Shown: positions 8,461 to 18,173, numbered from the stretch's first letter. The stretch: 64,000 bases of DNA from Lysinibacillus sphaericus (GCF_001629735.1 NZ_CP015224.1:3968001-4032000); one strand, 5' to 3'. The notes: a model not told the origin generated them from the letters alone. Translations and numbers: made by a program.

Positions 8461-9383
8461 GTTCGTTCAATTAAATAAGCAATTGGTGGCTGCTCACAAA
8501 GAGAAATGGAAACCTGCGGATAGGTTAATGCTAAAATATCTGTAAATGTTTTTAAAATAAGTGGATTATGCTTGATGGCACCTCCATTACAATATAGAGG
8601 AAACAGTCCATTCTGATAGCCTACTTTTTTTAAGACGGCTTTTGCTAAAAAAGCTAATTCTTGAGCTGCCTGTCGGGATATATGAATGGCACAAGCATCC
8701 TGTTGTTCAACGGCTTGAGCAACAAATGATCCCATTTTGGCTAACTGTGCATTTGTATAGGATGGATGAAATAACCATTCAGCCAGCTCGGTTACATTTT
8801 GTATACCTAAAGAATGAAAGACAGCCTCCTTTAAAATGGTTGTCTCACCTCGACCATCCTCCATTTTAAAGATGGCTCTTACCACCTCTTGCCCTAGCCA
8901 AAAACCGCTACCTTCATCCCCAGCTCGGTGTCCCCATCCACCAGCACGAACCATTTGCTGTCCATCATAGGCGTAAGCAATAGCTCCTGTTCCAGCAATA
9001 AGTAATGCACCTGCCTGTCCAGCGGTCACCCCAAGTAGTGTGGCTTCAGCGTCATTTTCAATAATAAGATTAGCAATAGAAAGCTGTGTGGCTGATAGGG
9101 CATTTTGAATAATGGCTGTAACCATTTCCTTGTCTTTTGGTGAATCAATACCAGCTAAGGCAAAGGTAGCTACAGCAATTTGAGAGCCGGCATGTTTTTG
9201 TAAAAAAGTATCTACCTTTGCTAAAAGCTCTTGTAATATTGCTGTAGCTGCTTCCATACCAATGGCTTGATAATTGGAGCCCTTTGTTGAAGCTGAATAT
9301 TCCATAATACCAGTTTCTGCGTGAACGACTGCACATGCCGTTTTTGTCGCACCGCCATCAATAACTAGAAGCCATTTCATCAT
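8436..9383 (-). CDS. N-acetylglucosamine kinase-like (BadF/BadG family)
   Basis: A 315-residue sugar kinase of the BadF/BadG/BcrA/BcrD ATPase fold. Phosphate-1 motif VIDGGATKTACAVV is at the N-terminus, then GTGAIAYAY and GGWGHRAGDEGSGFWLG, the signature of GlcNAc/MurNAc kinases (NagK/MurK). It would phosphorylate an amino sugar with ATP in the cytosol. The ATG at 9383 overlaps the upstream lyase stop as ATGA, which argues for coupling; an ATG three codons earlier and one directly after are also possible. As last gene of the ABC importer/lyase unit, it may phosphorylate a product of that pathway. Substrate is inferred only. Confidence 0.8.
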   Translation of the reverse strand: MMKWLLVIDGGATKTACAVVHAETGIMEYSASTKGSNYQAIGMEAATAILQELLAKVDTFLQKHAGSQIAVATFALAGIDSPKDKEMVTAIIQNALSATQLSIANLIIENDAEATLLGVTAGQAGALLIAGTGAIAYAYDGQQMVRAGGWGHRAGDEGSGFWLGQEVVRAIFKMEDGRGETTILKEAVFHSLGIQNVTELAEWLFHPSYTNAQLAKMGSFVAQAVEQQDACAIHISRQAAQELAFLAKAVLKKVGYQNGLFPLYCNGGAIKHNPLILKTFTDILALTYPQVSISLCEQPPIAYLIERTKRASDCL

Positions 9384-10894
9384 TGGCTCCATTCCTCAAG
9401 AAAGACTGTTAATTCTTTCTCCGCTTCAATAATGGAGTTTTCCTTTAATTGAATCCATTCATAAAGATTTTTCGTATTCATTTTTGCCTGTTCAAGTGCC
9501 GCTTTCATTGTGGCTGGAGCTGGACCACCTGGTAGTGTACGAACACCAACAAAAGATTCTGGTTGTAAGGTTTTATAAAAGTCCTCTTCTGAAATATTTA
9601 ATTCTTTTCCTGTAATTAATTTAGATTGCGTATTAACGAGTCCCCATGTAAGGCTTGCTAGTGATTCCTCACTATGTGCAAGTAATACTTTAATACACTT
9701 ACTAACAATGCTATGTGCTTGGCGGAAGGAAATATCCTCTGAACGTACTAATGTATCAGCCAGCTCGGTAACATTAGCAAAGCTATTCTCTGCACGATTT
9801 CTTAATTTTTTTTTGTTCACATCCATTGTGACAACAAGTGAGCCAAATAATTTATAAATCCCAACTAAGCGGTCGATGGCACGCCATAAATAGGGTTGCA
9901 TATCATCCTCAGTATCTACAATATCTCCAAACGGTGTATTATGTACCATCTGTAACACAGTGCTTGCATCTCCAACAACAGCCGATAGTAATGAACGGGT
10001 ATGCTCAATTGAAACAGGGTTACGCTTTTGGGGCATAATAGAGCTTATTTGAACATATGGACTTGCGAGTGTGAAGGCATTGAACTCCTGGGTAGCCCAT
10101 AATAAAAAATCTTGTGAGGTACGACCAAGGTTGAGTGCCGCAAGCTGTACAATACTTGCTGCTTCAGCAATATAGTCAGCCCCTGCCACTGCATCCCACG
10201 CATTTTCGATAATATCGTCGAATGCCAACAAATCGCGCATTCGTTCTCGGTTTATATTAAACCCTGTTGTAGTTAAGGCTGCAGCCCCCATACTGCTACG
10301 GTTAACAGTTTTATAGACGTGCTGCATGCGCTCAAAATCTCGTTCAAGCTGGTCGATGACAGCCTTTAAATAATGGGCAAAGGTTGTAGGCTGAGCCTGC
10401 TGCGTATGTGTGTAGCCAATCATAATAGTATCTACATGCTCTTCAGCTGCAGCGATTAAATCATCTCGCAATGTTAGTAACTCTCGCATTAATAGCAGCA
10501 ATTTTTGTCTGAGTGTCATACGATAAATGGCGATGCCCATATCATTACGACTTCGTCCAATATGAAGATTTCCAGCAACATCACCAGCAAGCTCTATTAA
10601 TTTATTTTCAATGCGGAAAAATAAATCTTCGTATTGGGGGCTATAATCTTCTAAACGATAATAATTTAAATCTATTTTCTTTAGTGCTGCCCCAATCTGT
10701 TTCGCTTCCTCTTTTTTAACAAGTCCTTGTTCCTCTAACATTTTTAAATGAGCTATATTGATTTGCAGCATAATAGTTAGAAAATTTTTCTTTGCCTCTT
10801 CATAAGCTGGCTGTAACACAATTTTCCGATAGATGTTAGAAGGGAAAATCATCCCATCTTCCTGCTGCGTTTTGTTGCGAAAATCTTCAAACAT
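9380..10894 (-). CDS. Argininosuccinate-lyase-like enzyme of unknown substrate
   Basis: About 504 residues, a member of the fumarase/aspartase C-N lyase superfamily and closest to ArgH. Seen: HIGRSRNDM, GYTHTQQAQP (ArgH Thr-His catalytic pair) and SSIMPQKRNPVSIEH (mobile loop with catalytic Ser, Lys and Asn). It is longer than ArgH (about 460) and no argG or other arginine gene is nearby. It is embedded instead between an iron-type ABC importer and an amino-sugar kinase. The start is the ATG at 10894, eight bases after AGGAGG; an ATG two codons earlier is too close. Possible role: beta-elimination of an N-substituted aspartate or aminocarboxylate brought in by the importer. Inferred, not shown. 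Confidence 0.75.
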   Translation of the reverse strand: MFEDFRNKTQQEDGMIFPSNIYRKIVLQPAYEEAKKNFLTIMLQINIAHLKMLEEQGLVKKEEAKQIGAALKKIDLNYYRLEDYSPQYEDLFFRIENKLIELAGDVAGNLHIGRSRNDMGIAIYRMTLRQKLLLLMRELLTLRDDLIAAAEEHVDTIMIGYTHTQQAQPTTFAHYLKAVIDQLERDFERMQHVYKTVNRSSMGAAALTTTGFNINRERMRDLLAFDDIIENAWDAVAGADYIAEAASIVQLAALNLGRTSQDFLLWATQEFNAFTLASPYVQISSIMPQKRNPVSIEHTRSLLSAVVGDASTVLQMVHNTPFGDIVDTEDDMQPYLWRAIDRLVGIYKLFGSLVVTMDVNKKKLRNRAENSFANVTELADTLVRSEDISFRQAHSIVSKCIKVLLAHSEESLASLTWGLVNTQSKLITGKELNISEEDFYKTLQPESFVGVRTLPGGPAPATMKAALEQAKMNTKNLYEWIQLKENSIIEAEKELTVFLEEWSQ

Positions 10895-10921
10895 TATCAT
10901 GGCCTCCTAATAGATTAGCAG

Positions 10922-12643
10922 TTAAATAGCTGTACCAGCACTGCCTTTTGATAGTTTTTCAGAAATAATAAGGACAACTAAAATTAAGCAAATTTGTAAA
11001 ACACCATAGGCACAGGCGGTCCCAAATTTAAATGCATACAATTTTTGAAATATAGCAACAGACAATGGAATAGTAGATGTACTGTATATAAGGATGGATG
11101 CAACAAATTCACCAAAGCTTTGTACTAGGGCTAATAGTGTCCCCGCTAATATTCCGGTGAATGTTAATGGTACGACGATACGTCTAAATGTATACCACCA
11201 ATTGGCTCCTAATCCCCGTGATGCCTCTTCAATTGACGGATCCAGTTGTACAAGAGAGGCAGATGTTGACCGAAAAACAAGTGGCAAATGTCGGATGAAA
11301 TAGGCTAATGGCAAAATCCAAAATGTACCGATTAATACTTGATTAAAGGCAAAGATGTTTTCCGTGCTAAAGGCGGCGATTAAATTGACTGCCACAACTG
11401 TCCCTGGTAAAGCCCAAGGTACCATTATTAACATATCGAGCAATGTCTTTCCTTTAAAATTTAAACGGACCATCGCATAAGCGGCGGCAACACCAAAGAT
11501 AATATTGCCAAATGTTGCGACGATACCCATCTGTATAGAATTCCAAATAGGTCGCCATGTACGCTCATCGGTAAAAAGGGCCATGTAATGATCCATTGTA
11601 TAGTCTGTAGGGAGTATTTGAGTCTTCCATGCCCCATCAACAGAAAAGGATATTAATATCAGCACTAATATTGGTAAAATCAAAATCAAAGTGCCGATAA
11701 AGGAGGCAATAGTTGCCGCTATTTTTATTTTCTTGGAGGATACCTCCGAGCGGTGGACACTGATCCCTTTACTGAGATTTTGATAATTTCTGCGATTTTG
11801 ATACCAACGCATTATAATTAAAAATGTAATAGAGACAAATGACAGTATCATCGACTGAGTTGCGGCCATCTCAAGATTGCCATTAGTGCGCGATAAGTAG
11901 ATTTGCATGGTCATAGTTCGTTCCACACCAAACATTAAGGGTGCTGTGTAAGAGGCCATGGATATCATAAACACTAATAAGGAGGAGGCAACAATGGAAG
12001 GGGTCAGCATGGGTAAAATAACCTTTGTCCACACGCGAATACGCCCTGCACCTAAACTAGTTGCAGCTTCCTCAAGAGCAGGGTCTAGCCCCTTGATGGC
12101 AGCTGATGCGGTTAAATAAAAATAAGTATACATGGTGAAAGTATGAACAACGATGACTCCCCAAATGCCTTTCAATGAAAAAGGTACATGATCTAAGCCG
12201 AATAAATGCTGAAAGATTCGAGGGAAAATACCACTATCTCCGTATAAAAAGGAAAAGGATAGCACACCGACTAGGGGGGGGAGTGCCATAGGGACCAATA
12301 CTAAAATGGCAAGTATTCGTCTCCCAGGGAAGTTATAGCGTTCAAGTAAAAAAGCCATAGTTACCCCAACGATAGCGCAGCATAGGACGCTAATAATAGA
12401 AATATAAATACTGGTCCACAAAGCCTCTAAATTTGCTGGGCTTGCTAAATTGAAAAATTTTTTATAGTGAAGGAACCGTTCATCCCCAGCAAAGCTTTGA
12501 GTAAATGTTTGATAGAAGGGATAGACGACATAGGCGAACAACACTAAAAATAATGGCGATATTAATACATAGATAAACCAATTGGAATGAAAAATTCGTG
12601 TCCGTATACTTTCTTGAGAAGCATTGGCAGTTTGCTTTTTCAT
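10922..12643 (-). CDS. Fused double permease of an iron/polyamine-type ABC importer
   Basis: A 573-residue integral membrane protein made of two permease domains in one chain, with about 12 helices. Each half carries an ATPase-docking EAA loop: EEAATSLGAGRIRVW (about 193-207) and EEASRGLGANWWYTF. Fused permeases of this kind (AfuB/FbpB, some 2-aminoethylphosphonate systems) work with a family-1 binding protein and a PotA/FbpC ATPase, and both are encoded directly upstream. Ribosome site TAGGAGG precedes the ATG. The gap from the ATPase gene is 12 bases, so they share one operon. Confidence 0.9.
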   Translation of the reverse strand: MKKQTANASQESIRTRIFHSNWFIYVLISPLFLVLFAYVVYPFYQTFTQSFAGDERFLHYKKFFNLASPANLEALWTSIYISIISVLCCAIVGVTMAFLLERYNFPGRRILAILVLVPMALPPLVGVLSFSFLYGDSGIFPRIFQHLFGLDHVPFSLKGIWGVIVVHTFTMYTYFYLTASAAIKGLDPALEEAATSLGAGRIRVWTKVILPMLTPSIVASSLLVFMISMASYTAPLMFGVERTMTMQIYLSRTNGNLEMAATQSMILSFVSITFLIIMRWYQNRRNYQNLSKGISVHRSEVSSKKIKIAATIASFIGTLILILPILVLILISFSVDGAWKTQILPTDYTMDHYMALFTDERTWRPIWNSIQMGIVATFGNIIFGVAAAYAMVRLNFKGKTLLDMLIMVPWALPGTVVAVNLIAAFSTENIFAFNQVLIGTFWILPLAYFIRHLPLVFRSTSASLVQLDPSIEEASRGLGANWWYTFRRIVVPLTFTGILAGTLLALVQSFGEFVASILIYSTSTIPLSVAIFQKLYAFKFGTACAYGVLQICLILVVLIISEKLSKGSAGTAI

Positions 12644-12655
12644 ATTGGCTTCCTC

Positions 12656-13726
12656 CTATTCCCCTAAAAAATACAGCGAGTCATGTGAAATAGTAATGGT
12701 AATATCCTCGCCAATCTTTTTTATTTGGTCATAAGAATTAATAAGCATTACTTTAAGGGAAAAGGCGTTACAATCTACAATATAATTGACGCTAATGCCT
12801 GTGAATTCAACAAAGGTTATTTTTCCTGTTAATGTATTATCCCCAGTCCCTAAATGAATAGATTCTGGACGAATTGAAATAAATACTTTGTCTCCAATCA
12901 TATGCGTTAATGCTGGAGAGCTCTGTTGCTTTCGCCCAGTAAAAATATGTCCATTTGCTGTTTTCACCTGTAGTTCTTCGTCTTCCATTGCTTCTATTGT
13001 GCCTTCAATTAAATTGGTTTCGCCAATAAAGTTAGCTACAAAGCGATCTACAGGTCGGTGATATATTTCCTGAGGAGTCCCAATTTGCTTGATATAGCCG
13101 TTTTCCATGACCATGATTCGGTCAGACATCGCCATGGCCTCCATTTGATCATGGGTAACATAAATCGTCGTGACACCAAGCTCAGATTGAATGCGTTTGA
13201 TTTCAATACGTGTTTCCTCACGTAATTTTGCATCTAGATTGGATAATGGTTCATCAAGTAATAAAATATCTGGCTCAATGACTAGTGCTCGAGCCAAAGC
13301 TACCCGCTGCTGTTGCCCACCAGAAAGCTCATTTATTTTTCTGTTTCCGTAATTTGACAGTTTTACTTGTCCTCTAATTCGATCAACCTTGTGCTGGATC
13401 TCTGCTTTAGAAAATTTACGAACCTGTAAACCAAATGCGATGTTTTCATCAACAGTCATATGGGGGAAAAGGGCATAGTTTTGAAATACCATACCGATAT
13501 TGCGTTTATTGGGCTGAAGCCGAGTGACATCTTGTTCATCAAATAGAATCTTACCTTTAGTAGGATAATAAAAACCAGCAATCATTCTTAATGTAGTGGT
13601 CTTGCCACAGCCGCTAGGGCCGAGAAAAGTGAAGAATTCACCAGCTTTTATTTCGAGATCTACATCTTTCACACCATACAACTGACCAAATTGCTTCGAG
13701 ACATTTTCGATTGTGACTCTTTTCAA
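12656..13726 (-). CDS. ABC importer ATPase, PotA/FbpC type
   Basis: A 356-residue ATP-binding subunit. Walker A is [10 protein letters not shown]-loop [12 protein letters not shown], signature [15 protein letters not shown], Walker [13 protein letters not shown] and the switch His is in [12 protein letters not shown]-terminal TOBE domain (about 275-356) is typical of the iron, sulfate and polyamine group. The start is taken as TTG 13726, seven bases after AGAGGAG; the in-frame ATG at 13756 has no ribosome site. It powers the fused permease downstream. Substrate is not fixed by sequence. Confidence 0.9.
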   Translation of the reverse strand: MKRVTIENVSKQFGQLYGVKDVDLEIKAGEFFTFLGPSGCGKTTTLRMIAGFYYPTKGKILFDEQDVTRLQPNKRNIGMVFQNYALFPHMTVDENIAFGLQVRKFSKAEIQHKVDRIRGQVKLSNYGNRKINELSGGQQQRVALARALVIEPDILLLDEPLSNLDAKLREETRIEIKRIQSELGVTTIYVTHDQMEAMAMSDRIMVMENGYIKQIGTPQEIYHRPVDRFVANFIGETNLIEGTIEAMEDEELQVKTANGHIFTGRKQQSSPALTHMIGDKVFISIRPESIHLGTGDNTLTGKITFVEFTGISVNYIVDCNAFSLKVMLINSYDQIKKIGEDITITISHDSLYFLGE

Positions 13727-13782
13727 TAAAAAGCTCCTCTCTAACAAAGGATTCATAGCTATATAGGGGATGAGATTGTAGA

Positions 13783-13812
13783 TGAAAATCCACTAAAAAA
13801 GCTGGATTTTCA
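13783..13812. promoter_or_regulatory. Intercistronic stem-loop
   Basis: A perfect 10-bp stem, TGAAAATCCA (13783-13792) with TGGATTTTCA (13803-13812), 10-base loop, no U-run. It lies between the binding-protein gene and the ATPase gene. Such hairpins often protect the upstream mRNA, giving more binding protein than transporter. That role is inferred. Confidence 0.5.
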
Positions 13813-13821
13813 CCCGAATAC

Positions 13822-14928
13822 TTATTTACCACGGCCTTTAATATTGTTATCCCAGTATTCCATCCATTCAGTCTCTTTGTCAGACATTTGCTGCCAGTCT
13901 ATATCGAATGTTTTTAAATCTAATTCTTGATACCACTCAGGCATGGAGGCCTTATCGATATCAGATCGTGTAGGAATTTGATAATAATCATTTGCTAATT
14001 GTGTCACCATCTCTTTTTCAAATAAAAATTCGACAAATAGTTTGGCATTCTCTAGATTTTTCGCATGGTTGACAACTGCAACACCATCTACCAAAATAGG
14101 TGCTCCGCTTTTTGGATAAATATAATCAAAGGGATAATCAGTTGTGTATTTTTTTAATAAAATATCTTGTAGATTCCACAAGGAGACACTGCCTTCTTGT
14201 CGTGTTAGCTTTAAGTACAGAGCATTAGGATCTTGCGTATATTCCTTCGTATTAGCATCTAATTTTAATAGCCATTCATAGCCTTTATCAGGTGAGTGGG
14301 CATCTTGTCGTACAATCATTGAAGAATATATGGTGCGCATTGTACCTGAAGCTAGCACGCCCCGAATTAAAATTTGATCCTTCCATTTAGAATCCAGGAG
14401 GTCATCCCAATCCTGTGGTCCATCTTCCTTTGTCAATAAATCACTATTGATCATAATGACCTCTGGTAGCAGCATCTCTCCAAACCAGCGGCCTTCTACA
14501 TCTTTATGTGTAGCATCAAGAGAGTCGATAAAGCTAGGCTGCCAGGCATGTAATAAGTCTTCATTTGCCCCAACGATAAGGGCTGATTGTGTGCCACCCC
14601 ACCAAAAGTCAGCTTGAGGATTAGCCTTTTCGCCACGTAAACGCTCTAAAATTTGCTGGGCTCCCATTGTTAGAAACTCTACTTCAATGTCTGGATATTT
14701 TTTATTAAACTGGTCGATTACATTTTGCACCATTTCTTCGTCACGCCCTGTGTAAATAACAAGCTTACCGGATGGCGTTGTTGCCGCTACTTCTGTTTTG
14801 TCGCCATCTGTCGTTTTATCGTTATTGGCAGCATCATTTGTAGTTTTTTGGTCATCATTCCCGCTACATGCGGCTAAAGCAAACAATATAAACACAAGGA
14901 AAAAACTAAGAATATGTGTTTTTTTCAT
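13822..14928 (-). CDS. Substrate-binding lipoprotein of the iron-type ABC importer
   Basis: A 368-residue family-1 extracellular binding protein. The lipobox ALAAC places the lipid-modified Cys at 21, followed by an Asn/Asp/Thr-rich linker (22-53). The mature domain opens LVIYTGRDEEMVQNVIDQFNKKYPDI and contains RLRGEKANPQADFWWGG, typical of FbpA/AfuA and phosphonate/polyamine binders. The paired tyrosines that ligate iron in FbpA are not evident, though DYPFDYIYP and NDYYQIP are Tyr-rich, so iron is not assured. It is the first gene of a five-gene minus-strand unit. Ribosome site AAAGGGGAAG. Confidence 0.9.
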   Translation of the reverse strand: MKKTHILSFFLVFILFALAACSGNDDQKTTNDAANNDKTTDGDKTEVAATTPSGKLVIYTGRDEEMVQNVIDQFNKKYPDIEVEFLTMGAQQILERLRGEKANPQADFWWGGTQSALIVGANEDLLHAWQPSFIDSLDATHKDVEGRWFGEMLLPEVIMINSDLLTKEDGPQDWDDLLDSKWKDQILIRGVLASGTMRTIYSSMIVRQDAHSPDKGYEWLLKLDANTKEYTQDPNALYLKLTRQEGSVSLWNLQDILLKKYTTDYPFDYIYPKSGAPILVDGVAVVNHAKNLENAKLFVEFLFEKEMVTQLANDYYQIPTRSDIDKASMPEWYQELDLKTFDIDWQQMSDKETEWMEYWDNNIKGRGK

Positions 14929-15073
14929 CCACTTCCCCTTTCTTAAAGTAAGGTACTTACATAGTGCAGTATAATACGAAGGGGTAACTTTAATGTTAGA
15001 ATTTTTAAAAAATTACTTTTTCCTTTATCATAACGAAGTGCCAATCCATTAGCAACGGGATTTCAGTAACATT

Positions 15074-15117
15074 CAAAAAAACTCCTTAAAAAGGAATACT
15101 TCCATTTTTAAGGAGTT
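15074..15117 (-). terminator. Terminator of the EamA unit
   Basis: A 13-bp perfect stem (15080-15092 with 15105-15117, core ACTCCTTAAAAA) followed on the minus strand by a U-run (15074-15079), directly after the EamA gene. Bases 14929-15073 otherwise hold only the upstream region of the binding-protein operon; no clear promoter was assigned. Confidence 0.9.
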
Positions 15118-15127
15118 GTCTAGCTGT

Positions 15128-16057
15128 TTAAGTTTGTACATCCAATAAGCTATCATTTTGTCGCCTTTGTGCAATAATTGTCGGCAATAACATACCAACT
15201 ATTACTAGAACAATCCCCATAATTTGCAATGCAGTTAAAGGTTCATGTAGGACAATAACGGAAACGGTAACCGCAACAGGTAATTCGATCGCGCTTAAGA
15301 TGGACGCGAGTGCACCACCAATTTTCGGAATGGCAATGGAGAATAAGTATATAGGTAAAATGATACCGAATAAACCGAGGGCTAATCCGAACTTCCATAA
15401 GCCTTCCATAAACAATTTGCCGTTCCAAATCACTTCTGGACTTAAGAAAATACTAATCATCATAAGGGCTACAAAGGAAACAATTAATACCCTTGATGTG
15501 GTTGTAACACCTTCTACTGGTCGAGAGTTGAATTGAATGAAGCAGGCAAAGGTAACGGCAGCAGCAAAGCCGAATAACCACCCTTGGAGAGGGATTCCAC
15601 TTAAATCAACATTTAAAACCCCGGCAGCTAAAATCGTTCCTACAAATAAGATGATGATAGAAATTACTTCAGGTCGACTTGGTAATCTTTTATGTAGAGC
15701 ACAATCAATTAACAAACCAATCCATGTAAATTGGAACAGCATTACTACCGCAAGAGAAGCGGGTAAATATTTGAGAGATTCTCCGTACACTATACCTGTG
15801 GTCCCGGTAAAAATACCAGCGAATAATAATATAAATATGCCTTTTTTAGATGGCTTAGGTAGTTTTCTATCTGTCAACATAAACATAACTAAAACGAGTA
15901 TAAAGCCAATAATATATTGGCTCGATACAGCCTCAGCAGATGTAAAGCCATGCTGCATCGCTACTTTGACAATAGTCGACAAAATTCCGTAGCTACTAGA
16001 GGCAATGACAATCAAAAGAGGATAAATTAAATTTGTTTTCTTCAATACAATCTTCAC
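15128..16057 (-). CDS. EamA/DMT-family transporter
   Basis: A 309-residue, ten-helix drug/metabolite transporter formed from two EamA repeats (about 13-145 and 163-300), probably a metabolite exporter. There is no soluble domain. The GTG at 16057 has AGGA almost touching it, so a TTG four codons later is an alternative start. The upstream acetyltransferase gene ends three bases before, so they are one operon. Substrate cannot be read from the sequence. Confidence 0.85.
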   Translation of the reverse strand: MKIVLKKTNLIYPLLIVIASSSYGILSTIVKVAMQHGFTSAEAVSSQYIIGFILVLVMFMLTDRKLPKPSKKGIFILLFAGIFTGTTGIVYGESLKYLPASLAVVMLFQFTWIGLLIDCALHKRLPSRPEVISIIILFVGTILAAGVLNVDLSGIPLQGWLFGFAAAVTFACFIQFNSRPVEGVTTTSRVLIVSFVALMMISIFLSPEVIWNGKLFMEGLWKFGLALGLFGIILPIYLFSIAIPKIGGALASILSAIELPVAVTVSVIVLHEPLTALQIMGIVLVIVGMLLPTIIAQRRQNDSLLDVQT

Positions 16058-16060
16058 TTC

Positions 16061-16624
16061 CTAAAACTGTTTCACCATATGATGAAATGGTTCATCGATA
16101 ATGGACCATGGTTCAGTTATAACAAAGCCTAAACGTTCATAAAGACGACGAGCATCTTCTTTTTGAATTTCTACATTTAAGGATAACTTTGTATAGCCAC
16201 GCTGCTTTGTCAGCTCTTCAGCATATTGTAAAAGTAATGTGCCAATGCCTTTACCTCGTGCTTCTGGTGTTACACAAACCGTATCGATATAAGCTTCATC
16301 TTCGTGGGCTTCTTGATCGACGATGATGGATGGAGCATTTTTAGCCTCTAACCATTTCACTAGGTTAGCGTCCATAACAATGGCATGTGAGCCGTAATAA
16401 TAAACGAGAATTCCTAATATTTGCCCATCTTCCGTAGCGACATAGGTATTTAAATAAGAATGTCGATTGTCATCTCGCTGAAAAAGAGTTGTCAGTTCTT
16501 GATGAACAGCTTCTGTCGATTGCTCGCCAGTTAAACGATTAGCAATATCACCAATCGCATCAATAATTAAAGGCACAACGGCATGGGCATCTTGTGGTTG
16601 CGCTTGTCGAATTGTAATACTCAT
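16061..16624 (-). CDS. GNAT-family N-acetyltransferase
   Basis: A 187-residue acetyltransferase. The acetyl-CoA-binding motif A is seen in VCVTPEARGKGIGTLLLQYAEE (R-G-x-G-I-G), followed by the beta-5/alpha-4 region LNVEIQKEDARRLYERLGF. The start is the ATG at 16624 with AGGTAGGG nine bases upstream; a longer frame to 16678 has no ribosome site. It is co-transcribed with the EamA transporter. Acceptor is unknown: small molecule or protein N-terminus. Confidence 0.85.
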   Translation of the reverse strand: MSITIRQAQPQDAHAVVPLIIDAIGDIANRLTGEQSTEAVHQELTTLFQRDDNRHSYLNTYVATEDGQILGILVYYYGSHAIVMDANLVKWLEAKNAPSIIVDQEAHEDEAYIDTVCVTPEARGKGIGTLLLQYAEELTKQRGYTKLSLNVEIQKEDARRLYERLGFVITEPWSIIDEPFHHMVKQF

Positions 16625-16718
16625 CTTGAAAATCCCTACCTTTCTATAGGCAAGTATAACAAAGTTAATGGATGACACAAATTTTCGGACATACTCTCAA
16701 AAGTTAAACCTTTATAGA

Positions 16719-16745
16719 ATGACAATTTTCGTGTTAATCTATAAT
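16719..16745 (+). promoter_or_regulatory. Putative sigma-A promoter of the sugar-kinase unit
   Basis: ATGACA (16719-16724) and a perfect TATAAT (16740-16745), spaced 15 bp (slightly short), 24 bp before the kinase start. Confidence 0.45.
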
Positions 16746-16769
16746 GACTAGACTTTCAGGAGGACAATC

Positions 16770-17717
16770 ATGACGAAGCAAGATAAGGATTTTATTTTAG
16801 TCTATGGAGATGCATTTATTGACTATATTGCTGATGATGTAACAAATACATCATTTACAAAATATATGGGTGGTGCAACAGTGAATGTTGCAGCAGGTAT
16901 TAGCCGAATTGGGGCGCCTTCTGCCTTAATTACAATTACAGGGGATGATGAGGGTTCTCAGTTTGTGCGTGATGGGCTTGTAGAGGAAGGTGTTAAGCTG
17001 GACTATGCCATATTTGACCCAGCTAAGCGAGTAAGCGGTGTTTATGTGCATTTGACAGAAGCCTGTGAACGAATTTTTAAAGATTATGTGGATGAAACAC
17101 CTGATTTACAAGTGGAGCCACTACAGTTAAATGAAGCCGCATTTAAACATGCTTCTGCTTTAACGGTATGTTCAGGGACCATGTTCCACCCGACGGCTCT
17201 AGCAACAACTCGAGCTGCTGTAGAAATGGCGAAGGACAAAGGTGCAATCATTGCGATGGATGCGAATATTCGTCCATTACGCTGGAGTAGTGAAGAAATT
17301 TGTCGAGAAACAATTACGTCGTTTTTTGAGGATGTAGATATTTTAAAAGTAACAGATGATGAGTTATTCTTCCTGACGGAAACGACTAGTTTAGAAGAAG
17401 GAATTGAACAATTAAGTAGCTATTTAGTGCCTATTATTTTAGTAACAGTAGGAGAAAATGGCACTTATGCCGTGCTGAATGGAGAGGTCATCCATGTACC
17501 AACTGAAAAAGTGATACCTGTGGATACTACTGGTGCAGGGGATGCATTTATGGCAGGGGTATTACGTGATGTTCATTACAATGGCTTACCTACAACAAAA
17601 GAAGAGCTTGTTCGCTGTACAAGCTTCGGCAATAAATTAGGAGCATTTGCAGCAACAAAGGCAGGAGCTTTAACGGCTTTACCATATTACGAGGATATTA
17701 AGCATTTACTGAAATAA
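16770..17717 (+). CDS. PfkB-family carbohydrate kinase (fructokinase/ribokinase-like)
   Basis: A 315-residue ribokinase-fold kinase. The N-terminal signature is MGGATVNVAAGISRIG (about 29-44). The C-terminal signature is DTTGAGDAFMAGVL, whose Asp is the catalytic base and whose GAGD forms the anion hole. It probably phosphorylates fructose or a related sugar with ATP. A GGAGG-like site precedes the ATG. It is followed 20 bp later by a small phosphatase-like gene in the same transcript, ended by a terminator at 18174. Confidence 0.9.
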   Translation: MTKQDKDFILVYGDAFIDYIADDVTNTSFTKYMGGATVNVAAGISRIGAPSALITITGDDEGSQFVRDGLVEEGVKLDYAIFDPAKRVSGVYVHLTEACERIFKDYVDETPDLQVEPLQLNEAAFKHASALTVCSGTMFHPTALATTRAAVEMAKDKGAIIAMDANIRPLRWSSEEICRETITSFFEDVDILKVTDDELFFLTETTSLEEGIEQLSSYLVPIILVTVGENGTYAVLNGEVIHVPTEKVIPVDTTGAGDAFMAGVLRDVHYNGLPTTKEELVRCTSFGNKLGAFAATKAGALTALPYYEDIKHLLK

Positions 17718-17737
17718 TCCTATGGAGTGTGACCAAT

Positions 17738-18169
17738 ATGGAAAAAAACTATGATGTTTTAGTAAAGGATCAAATCTTCTTTGGTGGTGCAAAAGATGCA
17801 GAGACGGCTTTTGAGCAAGAAGCTGTAGATGTTGTAATAGATGTTCGTGTGCAGGGACTTACTTCAGAAGAGCAAGGGGCCATTTCTTATTCATACAAGC
17901 ATATGCCAATTGCAGATGAAGAAATTGCGGTAGCATCATCTATTCAGCATGTAGCTAAGGAAATTGCTTCGTCCTATGAGGCAGGACAGAAGGTGTATGT
18001 TCACTGTGGAAGTGGCGGTGGTCGTGCTGGTGTAGCAGCTACTGCTGCGCTAATAGAGCTAGGGCTGGCTAATTCCCTAGAGGAAGCGGAGGCAGCGGTC
18101 AAAAAGGCTCGTCCACAAGTAACAATTCGTCCTAAAATGGAAGAGGCTCTACAAAAACTTTATAAATAA
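17738..18169 (+). CDS. Small cysteine phosphatase (HCX5R dual-specificity-like)
   Basis: A 143-residue protein with the phosphatase loop HCGSGGGRAG (the HCX5R signature: nucleophile Cys, then Arg six residues on). An upstream acidic stretch, PIADEEIA, could supply the general acid. The fold resembles the beta-lactamase-hydrolase-like/DSP group of bacterial phosphatases. Start ATG 17738 has GGAG at a workable distance; a GTG three codons earlier is too near it. Co-transcription with a sugar kinase suggests a sugar-phosphate or protein-phosphate substrate, unproven. Confidence 0.75.
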   Translation: MEKNYDVLVKDQIFFGGAKDAETAFEQEAVDVVIDVRVQGLTSEEQGAISYSYKHMPIADEEIAVASSIQHVAKEIASSYEAGQKVYVHCGSGGGRAGVAATAALIELGLANSLEEAEAAVKKARPQVTIRPKMEEALQKLYK

Positions 18170-18173
18170 AGGT

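Noticed and set aside
15537..15992. 151-codon open frame antisense to the EamA transporter
   Set aside because: It mirrors the codon pattern of a hydrophobic gene on the other strand, has no ribosome site and no recognisable protein features.
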